Shown: positions 6,929 to 11,218 of the stretch, piece after piece
Position numbering within the stretch: the first letter of the stretch is position 1
Layout: every line of letters begins with the position of its first letter
Notes under the pieces: generated by a model
Told to the model about the DNA's origin: nothing
Seen by the model: the letters and a program-made list of their open reading frames with translations, nothing else
Database searches by the model: none
DNA from: a bacterium
GTDB lineage: Bacteria > Patescibacteriota > Minisyncoccia > UBA6257 > 2-01-FULL-56-20
NCBI GenBank assembly: GCA_021801885.1
Contig: JAKABL010000021.1
Coordinates: 1-11,218, forward strand
Direction of reading: 5' to 3'
Length of the DNA stretch: 11,218 nt
Made by a program: the position numbers and the translations under genes

Positions 6929-7279
6929 ATGAAATTTGATAAGCAGCACATTTCCGTAGCGCTCGCACTGGGAACGGCGGCCATTATGCTCTTGGCGACC
7001 CAGACCGCATGGCTCGTGTTTTGGATTCTTGCCGGAGCGGTAGGATTTGCAGCAGGAATCCTCAGATATGAGCGGCGCATAGGCCCCGCCGGATTCTGGG
7101 GACTCCTCGTAGCCGCCGAGGCGGGGCGGTCCATCGGAGGCATTTATGCCCCCTCCATGCTGACCCCTTTAATGAAATATCTTCTTTTGGGCGGAGATAT
7201 ACTGATAGGATGTGCAATCTTTGCGATCCTTTTCATCCTAGGCAACCGCTGGGCCTTCCGTCATCCTATTTTTCGCTAG
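6929..7279 (+). CDS. Small hydrophobic membrane protein of unknown function
   Basis: I do not recognise this 116-residue protein. It is strongly hydrophobic. One segment spans about 8-24 (ISVALALGTAAIMLLAT), a second about 26-45 (WLVFWILAGAVGFAAGIL) and a third about 84-105 (LLLGGDILIGCAIFAILFIL). A Gly/Ala-rich stretch at 53-66 could be a short fourth. A charged loop RYERR lies at 46-50 and the C-terminus is basic. No catalytic motif or signal cleavage site is visible. The gene is a self-contained unit with consensus promoter, Shine-Dalgarno and terminator. It is inserted against the direction of the secY-adk-map block, which suggests late insertion, or a separately regulated accessory gene. 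Reality as a gene is well supported by these signals; function is not. Confidence 0.82.
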   Translation: MKFDKQHISVALALGTAAIMLLATQTAWLVFWILAGAVGFAAGILRYERRIGPAGFWGLLVAAEAGRSIGGIYAPSMLTPLMKYLLLGGDILIGCAIFAILFILGNRWAFRHPIFR

Positions 7280-7296
7280 AGGCGGTATCAGAAATC

Positions 7297-7323
7297 AGGA
7301 AGTCATTATGGCTTCCTTTTTTT
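7297..7323 (+). terminator. Intrinsic terminator of the small membrane-protein gene
   Basis: An eight-pair stem, AGGAAGTC (7297-7304) with GGCTTCCT (7310-7317), includes one G-U wobble and has an ATTAT loop. A T run through 7323 follows. It starts 18 bases after the TAG stop. On the minus strand no T run follows the hairpin, so it is not an obvious terminator for secY. Confidence 0.8.
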
Positions 7324-7349
7324 ATAGAAGGGCTTTCTTCGTCGTAAAA

Positions 7350-8621
7350 CTATTCGATGCCTTCGTATTCCCGCACCGTCAGTTCCGAATCCACCATGCG
7401 CATGGTCTCGAGGGCCACCGCCACCACGATCAGGATCGCGGTACCACTGATCGTTACGATCGTGATGCCCGTAAGAAGCTGGATGATGATCGGAAAGATG
7501 GCAACAAGACCCAGGAAGACCGCGCCCCAGAACGTGATCCGGTTCGTGACGTTTTTGAAATATTTCTCCGTGCTCTCGCCGGGACGAATGCCGGGCACGA
7601 ATCCTCCGCTGCGCTGAAGGTTTTTCGCGACCTCTTCCGGATTGAACGTGATCGCAGTGTAGAAATACGTGAATGCGAACACGAGGAAGAAGTAAAAGAG
7701 TCCGTAATAGAGCTGATTGGCAATGAAACCCTGTGCAAAATTATTGATGGCAAGCCCCCACGCCGGCACGAACAAGACGACGATCTGAGCAAGGAACTGC
7801 GGGAAGAGCAACACCGAAATCGCAAAAATGAGCGGGATCATGCCCGCCTGGTTCACTTTGAGCGGCAGATAACTCTGCGCGCCGCCGTACATCTTATTGC
7901 CGCGGACCTGCCGCGCATAGGCCACCGGAATCTTCCGCTCCCCTTCGTTCAGATAGACGATGCCGGCGATGAGAAGGAACCCGATGATGATGAACCCGAT
8001 ATACGACGCGAGCATCGTGGGAGTATAGGCTGCAAGCGCGGTCCCGATGGAAGATGGGAAGCGGCTCAAAATACCCGCCAAGATGATGAGCGAAATACCA
8101 TTCCCCACTTTCTGTTCGCTGATGAGCTCGCCGAGCCACATGGCGATCATGGAACCGGCCGTAATGACGATAACGTTCCGAATGAGGCTGAAGGGATCCG
8201 GCTGGGGAACGACCCCCTGAGAAATGAGCAACTTAAGGAACCCGTAGGATTGCACAAAGGCGAAGGGTACCGTGAGCAGGCGCGCGTACTGGTTGAACTT
8301 CGCCTGTCCGCGCGCGCCCTCCTCATAATAAAGCTCCTTCATGCGCGGGAAGATGATCGTCATGAGCTGCATGACGATCGTTGCCGTAATATAGGGGCCC
8401 ACGCCGAGCATGACGACGGAAAGGGTCGCGAGACCGCCGCCGGAGAAGAAGTTGAGGAATCCGAGGAGTTGGTTCGAATTGAAATAGTTCTGAAGGGCCT
8501 GCGCGTTCACGCCAGGGATAGGGATCGCGGCAAGCACCCGATAGGCGACTAAAAGACCCAGGACGATAAGGATCTTATTCCTGAGCTCTTTTATCTTGAA
8601 TATCTGGAGGAATCGTTCCAT
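7350..8621 (-). CDS. secY: Preprotein translocase channel subunit SecY
   Basis: Forms the protein-conducting channel of the cytoplasmic membrane with SecE/SecG and the SecA motor. It has 423 residues, the normal length, with ten predicted membrane segments. Recognisable blocks: the N-terminal helix with LVAYRVLAAIPIPGVN (24-39); the plug/TM2 region FSGGGLATLSVVMLGVGPYI (59-78); GSMIAMWLGELISEQKVGNG (156-175); the cytoplasmic loop ERKIPVAYARQV...GGAQSYLPLKVNQAGMIPLIFA (228-267); the SecA/ribosome-contact loop GGFVPGIRPG (339-348); and the last helix ending at METMRMVDSELTVREYEG-like residues. It is the distal gene of the spc operon, 66 bases after rplO, with a GC-rich hairpin in the gap. The start ATG 8621 is preceded by ACC and has no Shine-Dalgarno. 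Confidence 0.98.
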   Translation of the reverse strand: MERFLQIFKIKELRNKILIVLGLLVAYRVLAAIPIPGVNAQALQNYFNSNQLLGFLNFFSGGGLATLSVVMLGVGPYITATIVMQLMTIIFPRMKELYYEEGARGQAKFNQYARLLTVPFAFVQSYGFLKLLISQGVVPQPDPFSLIRNVIVITAGSMIAMWLGELISEQKVGNGISLIILAGILSRFPSSIGTALAAYTPTMLASYIGFIIIGFLLIAGIVYLNEGERKIPVAYARQVRGNKMYGGAQSYLPLKVNQAGMIPLIFAISVLLFPQFLAQIVVLFVPAWGLAINNFAQGFIANQLYYGLFYFFLVFAFTYFYTAITFNPEEVAKNLQRSGGFVPGIRPGESTEKYFKNVTNRITFWGAVFLGLVAIFPIIIQLLTGITIVTISGTAILIVVAVALETMRMVDSELTVREYEGIE

Positions 8622-8657
8622 GGTCTCGGTATATCGCGAAATTCCTTAAAATCAGGC

Positions 8658-8675
8658 GCGGGGCCCATGCCCCGC
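8658..8675 (-). promoter_or_regulatory. GC-rich hairpin between rplO and secY
   Basis: Perfect seven-pair stem GCGGGGC/GCCCCGC (8658-8664 with 8669-8675) and a four-base loop. On the minus strand a T run precedes it, and only GCCTGATTTTAA follows, so it is at best a weak terminator. It could be an attenuator or processing/stability element setting secY below the ribosomal genes. Role is inference. Confidence 0.4.
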
Positions 8676-8687
8676 AAAAAAGAATAT

Positions 8688-9125
8688 TTATGAAACGCTC
8701 CCGCCGGCTTTTTCGATCTTTTCCTTTGCCGATGTGGACACCTCGAACCCCTTCACGGCGATCGGGAAAGTGATCTCGCCCGCGCCAAGGATCTTGACCC
8801 GTCCTTTATACTCCTTCTTCACGAGCTTTGCGGAACGAAGAAGGGCAAGATCGAGGGTCAGGGTGTCGCCCTTCGCATGGCTTCCAAGAGATTTTTCGAT
8901 CATATGGAGATTGAATGTGACGGGGATCGGGGCCTTCGGCTTGTTCCTGAAGCCACGCAATTTAGGAAGCTTGAGGATAAGATCGCGCTCCGCAGGACGG
9001 ATGCGGCGTCCCGAACGCGAATGCTGGCCCTTCACACCGCGACCGGAATAGCTCCCCCTTTTGCCGGAACGGCCGATGCGGCGAGAGCGACGGGTCTTTA
9101 TGGAAGAAAGTTTGTGGAGTTTCAT
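8688..9125 (-). CDS. rplO: Large ribosomal subunit protein uL15
   Basis: Binds 23S rRNA during late assembly of the 50S subunit. It has 145 residues, the usual length. The N-terminus is the typical basic, glycine-rich RNA-binding tail (RRIGRSGKRGSYSGRGVKGQ, about 15-34). The globular part contains LPKLRGF (53-59) and the family C-terminus (KILGAGEITFPIAVKGFEVS, then TSAKEKIEKAGGS). It follows rpsE after 47 bases, with no rpmD between. ATG 9125 is preceded by ACCACC and has no Shine-Dalgarno. Confidence 0.97.
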   Translation of the reverse strand: MKLHKLSSIKTRRSRRIGRSGKRGSYSGRGVKGQHSRSGRRIRPAERDLILKLPKLRGFRNKPKAPIPVTFNLHMIEKSLGSHAKGDTLTLDLALLRSAKLVKKEYKGRVKILGAGEITFPIAVKGFEVSTSAKEKIEKAGGSVS

Positions 9126-9172
9126 GGTGGTAATGCGCGAAATGTGTAAATGGATGACGCGGTCCGTAAGGG

Positions 9173-9718
9173 TTATGCTTTAAGTTTCTTGAGGGCTTCG
9201 AGGGTCGCTTTTGCGTTCGTGAGCTTATTCGGCGTACGACCGAGCACCTTTGCCGTAGCGTCCTTCACACCGGCAAAAGCGAGGACGAAACGGACGGCTC
9301 CGCCCGCGCGGAGCCCATGCCCTTTGCTCGCGGGCTTCACGAGCACCTTGGCAGCGCTATACTTTGCATCAACTTCATGCGCGATCGTACGGGCATCTTT
9401 GAGATTCACCGTAACGATGTGCTTTTTGGCATCGGCCTTCGCCTTGGCGACCGCCTGCTGCACATCAAGACCTTTCGCAACGCCTATCGCCACGCGACCC
9501 TTCTCATCGCCGATCACAAGCGTGCAACGGAAGCGGAAGCGTTTTCCGCCGGCAACAACGCGCGTCACACGACGCATATCGAGCACGCGTTCACGAAACT
9601 CGTCGCGAGGAGCTTGCGGAAGGCGCGGGCCACGAGGGCCACTCCGCCGGAACTGCGATGGTCCTCCGGGCCGCCGATCCTGTCCCATATTCGGTTTCTG
9701 TGCGATGGATGGTTGCAT
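9173..9718 (-). CDS. rpsE: Small ribosomal subunit protein uS5
   Basis: 30S protein near the decoding centre and mRNA entry, important for accuracy. It has 181 residues. The S5 double-stranded-RNA-binding-like domain starts at about 40 (FRERVLDMRRVTRVVAGGKR), with the GDEKGRVAIGVAKG loop. The C-terminal domain includes AKVLVKPASKGHGLRAGGAV and LGRTPNKLTNAKATLEAL. About 38 N-terminal residues are Pro/Gly/Arg-rich and look disordered. An alternative start is Met11, but neither start has a Shine-Dalgarno, so the longer frame is kept. It begins 12 bases after rplR. Confidence 0.96.
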   Translation of the reverse strand: MQPSIAQKPNMGQDRRPGGPSQFRRSGPRGPRLPQAPRDEFRERVLDMRRVTRVVAGGKRFRFRCTLVIGDEKGRVAIGVAKGLDVQQAVAKAKADAKKHIVTVNLKDARTIAHEVDAKYSAAKVLVKPASKGHGLRAGGAVRFVLAFAGVKDATAKVLGRTPNKLTNAKATLEALKKLKA

Positions 9719-9730
9719 GGATAAAAGTGG

Positions 9731-10102
9731 TTAGATCGTAAGTCCCGCCTTCTTCGCGCCTTCGACAAAGCTCTTCACGCGGCCATGGAATTTATAGCCA
9801 CGCCGGTCAAATACCGCGATCGCGATACCCTTTTCCGTGGCGCGCTTACCAAGAAGCTCGCCCACCGCAAAGGAATGTTCAGTCTTCGTCATTTTCGCCG
9901 AAGCGGCTTTTTCCTTCTTTAACGCGAAACTCGACGCGGAAACGATCGTACGACCCTGGATGTCATCGATAAGCTGCGCATAGAACCAGCGGTTGCTCCG
10001 CCGCACTGCAAGACGGGGACGCTCCGCAGTACCCGAAATCCGCGCGCGAGTACGGGCAATGCGACGATTCCGTTTTTGATTGAGCTTTTTTGCAGCGTTC
10101 AT
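9731..10102 (-). CDS. rplR: Large ribosomal subunit protein uL18
   Basis: Binds 5S rRNA and helps seat it in the 50S central protuberance. It has 123 residues, the usual size. The basic N-terminus KKLNQKRNRRIARTRARISG (5-24) is followed by RPRLAVRRSNRWFYAQLIDD. The C-terminus FDRRGYKFHGRVKSFVEGAK is the family signature. It lies 33 bases after rplF and 12 before rpsE. The leader before ATG 10102 is pyrimidine-rich (ends TTTTCATCC), with no Shine-Dalgarno. Confidence 0.97.
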   Translation of the reverse strand: MNAAKKLNQKRNRRIARTRARISGTAERPRLAVRRSNRWFYAQLIDDIQGRTIVSASSFALKKEKAASAKMTKTEHSFAVGELLGKRATEKGIAIAVFDRRGYKFHGRVKSFVEGAKKAGLTI

Positions 10103-10135
10103 GGATGAAAATAGATGAAATAGAATAATGACCGA

Positions 10136-10678
10136 TTATGCGCCCGCCGCGCCCGCCTTCTTACCGGCCTTACGACGGATCACTTCGCCACGGTAGTGAA
10201 TTCCCTTCCCTTTGTACGGTTCAGGCTTCTTAAGTGCGCGGATCTCCGCCGCGGCCTGACCGACATGTTCTTTATTGACGCCCTCCACCTTGATGGTGTT
10301 TTTTTCGACCGATACGGTCACGGTGTCGGGGGTGGTCATGCGCACCGGCAACGCATATCCCAGGTTCAGCACAAGCTCCTTACCCTCCATCTGAGCACGA
10401 TAGCCCACACCTTCGATCTCGAGCACCTTTTCGAACCCGTTCGTGACGCCCTCGATGGCGTTCTTTATAAGCGCCCATGTGGTACCGTGCATCGCGGTTC
10501 CTTCGGCACCCTTGCCGACCTTCACCCAAAGGCTCTCCCCTTCGGTCTCCACCACAACACCCTTCACGCGCGGAAGACGAATCTCGCCCTTGGGACCCTT
10601 TATGAGAAGCTCCTCGTCACCGATGGTGATCGTGGCGCCCTCTCCTATGGAAATCGGTTTTTTGATAAGACGGCTCAT
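10136..10678 (-). CDS. rplF: Large ribosomal subunit protein uL6
   Basis: 50S protein at the base of the stalk near the factor-binding site. It has 180 residues, the usual length. It starts MSRLIKKPISIGEGATITI, with two L6 alpha-beta repeats. The C-terminal signature PEPYKGKGIHYRGEVIRRKA (152-171) is present. The start ATG at 10678 gives the family N-terminus. It sits inside the first copy of a 26-bp tandem duplication whose second copy repeats the start region upstream; a nine-codon minicistron from that copy overlaps this ATG by four bases. It is otherwise an ordinary spc operon member between rpsH and rplR. Confidence 0.97.
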   Translation of the reverse strand: MSRLIKKPISIGEGATITIGDEELLIKGPKGEIRLPRVKGVVVETEGESLWVKVGKGAEGTAMHGTTWALIKNAIEGVTNGFEKVLEIEGVGYRAQMEGKELVLNLGYALPVRMTTPDTVTVSVEKNTIKVEGVNKEHVGQAAAEIRALKKPEPYKGKGIHYRGEVIRRKAGKKAGAAGA

Positions 10679-10712
10679 GGTTTCAATTTGATAAGACGGC
10701 TCATGGTTTCAA
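10661..10712. repeat. Exact 26-bp tandem duplication spanning the rplF start
   Basis: Bases 10661-10686 and 10687-10712 are identical (core GATAAGACGGCTCATGG). The unit covers the first six codons of rplF plus its immediate leader, TTGAAACC on the minus strand. Because 26 is not a multiple of three, the upstream copy is out of frame with rplF. Confidence 0.97.
10675..10704 (-). CDS. Putative nine-residue leader minicistron MSRLIKLKP before rplF
   Basis: The duplicated start region gives ATG at 10704, with the same TTGAAACC context as the rplF ATG. It opens a frame of nine codons ending in TGA at 10675-10677. The TGA overlaps the rplF ATG in the ATGA arrangement typical of coupled cistrons. 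If ribosomes initiate at the upstream copy, they would terminate exactly on the rplF start and could reinitiate. The arrangement is seen directly; translation is inference. Confidence 0.4.
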   Translation of the reverse strand: MSRLIKLKP

Positions 10713-10740
10713 AATGATGAAAATAGATAAGGAATAAAGA

Positions 10741-11118
10741 TTACCACACCTCGAAAAGATATTCACCGCCGATCTTACCTTTCCTGGCCTCCTTGCCGGT
10801 CATGATACCCTGCGAAGTGGAAAGCATGGCGAGACCGTGTCCTTGGCGGACGGAGCCGAGACTACGGTAATCGACATAGGTGTGGCGGCTCGGCTTGCTC
10901 ATGATTTTGAAGTCGTTGAACGGAGAGACCGCGCCAGTGGCGAGCTTGACCACGATAATGCTCTTGCGGCCGGACGCCTCGCGCTCCGCGCTCTTCACAT
11001 AACCGTGTTCGGCAAGCTTTTTAAGGATCGCCAAATCCATCTTCGAATAAGGGAAGATGATTTTGTCCTTCTTTGCGCGGACGGCGTTCTTCAGTTCTGA
11101 AAGGATGGAGTAATGCAT
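10741..11118 (-). CDS. rpsH: Small ribosomal subunit protein uS8
   Basis: 16S rRNA central-domain binding protein and, in E. coli, the translational repressor of the spc operon. It has 125 residues, slightly short. The N-terminus MHYSILSELKNAVRAKKDKI lacks the common DPIADMLTRI segment, yet keeps the LKNA...PYSK region. The C-terminal signature is intact: RQGHGLAMLSTSQGIMTGKE, then ARKGKIGGEYLFEVW. ATG 11118 is the first start after the rpsN stop, ten bases away, so no longer form is possible without overlap. No Shine-Dalgarno precedes it. Confidence 0.96.
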   Translation of the reverse strand: MHYSILSELKNAVRAKKDKIIFPYSKMDLAILKKLAEHGYVKSAEREASGRKSIIVVKLATGAVSPFNDFKIMSKPSRHTYVDYRSLGSVRQGHGLAMLSTSQGIMTGKEARKGKIGGEYLFEVW

Positions 11119-11128
11119 GGACGTTCGT

Positions 11129-11218
11129 TTACCAAGAAGCTTTCTTTACGCCCGGAATCTGCTGGTTCGTCGCCATTTCACGGAAGCAGATACGGCAGAT
11201 GCCGAAATCGCGCATATA
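11129..11218 (-). CDS. rpsN: Small ribosomal subunit protein uS14, type Z, C-terminal part (5' end outside window)
   Basis: 30S protein of the head domain. Only the last 29 residues plus TAA are present. They read YMRDFGICRICFREMATNQQ followed by the invariant end IPGVKKASW. The CRIC pair (11186-11197) is the second half of the zinc-binding site of the short, zinc-type S14 (rpsZ form). It lies directly upstream of rpsH, as in the spc operon. The gene continues beyond the right edge. Confidence 0.93.
   Translation of the reverse strand, partial: YMRDFGICRICFREMATNQQIPGVKKASW

Noticed and set aside
7308..8552. A 414-codon open frame on the + strand opposite secY
   Set aside because: Its product is extremely charged and His/Asp/Arg-rich, the usual antisense shadow of a hydrophobic membrane protein. 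secY itself is unambiguous, and no start signal supports the shadow.
10661..10712. The 26-bp repeats as attachment site, CRISPR or mobile element ends
   Set aside because: The two copies are directly adjacent with no spacer, no integrase or cas gene is nearby, and the unit is the rplF start itself; slippage duplication explains it.
1..11218. A novel defence, biosynthetic or mobile system
   Set aside because: Apart from the small unknown membrane protein, every gene belongs to core replication, translation, secretion, transcription or nucleotide metabolism, or is a common glycosyltransferase; nothing supports a dedicated new multi-gene system.

Overview
The window looks like chromosome of a Candidate Phyla Radiation (Patescibacteria, probably Parcubacteria-like) bacterium. 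Four things suggest this. The spc ribosomal operon has no rpmD (uL30) between rpsE and rplO. The intergenic spacers are very short. Two adenylate-kinase-type genes lie in tandem. MetAP and LysRS show lineage-style sequence variants. The genetic code is standard (TGA serves as stop for lysS, map and adk), which argues against the UGA-recoded Gracilibacteria/Absconditabacteria. The DNA is moderately GC-rich by eye, apart from one AT-rich divergent intergenic patch near 6866-6915. The lineage call is inference; no 16S or full marker set is present.

Layout. On the + strand, positions 1-1776 hold the C-terminal half of dnaE (DNA polymerase III alpha), cut by the left edge. It converges on a run of minus-strand genes. 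Read in their own direction from the right edge, these are: rpsN (type Z, cut by the edge), rpsH, rplF, rplR, rpsE, rplO, secY, then adk, a second divergent adk-like kinase gene, map, a family-2 glycosyltransferase, greA and lysS. One small + strand gene for an unknown 116-residue membrane protein sits between secY and adk. It has its own consensus promoter, a strong Shine-Dalgarno and an intrinsic terminator.

Function. The right half is the translation and secretion core: the distal spc operon with the SecY channel. The secY-adk-map order is the classical bacterial one, but infA/rpmJ do not follow map. Instead come a glycosyltransferase and a greA-lysS pair, each with its own promoter-like sequence. 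Several of these promoters lie very close to the start codon, and the lysS one predicts a leaderless message.

Most interesting points: (1) an exact 26-bp tandem duplication of the rplF start region that creates a nine-residue minicistron overlapping the rplF start by ATGA; (2) absence of recognisable Shine-Dalgarno sites at the conserved genes, seven of which have CC directly before ATG, while the small membrane-protein gene has a textbook one; (3) the tandem kinases, one of them divergent; (4) the LysRS variant motif 3. I saw no CRISPR array, transposon, integrase, tRNA or rRNA. No intergenic stretch exceeds 300 bases. I found no convincing exotic multi-gene system.
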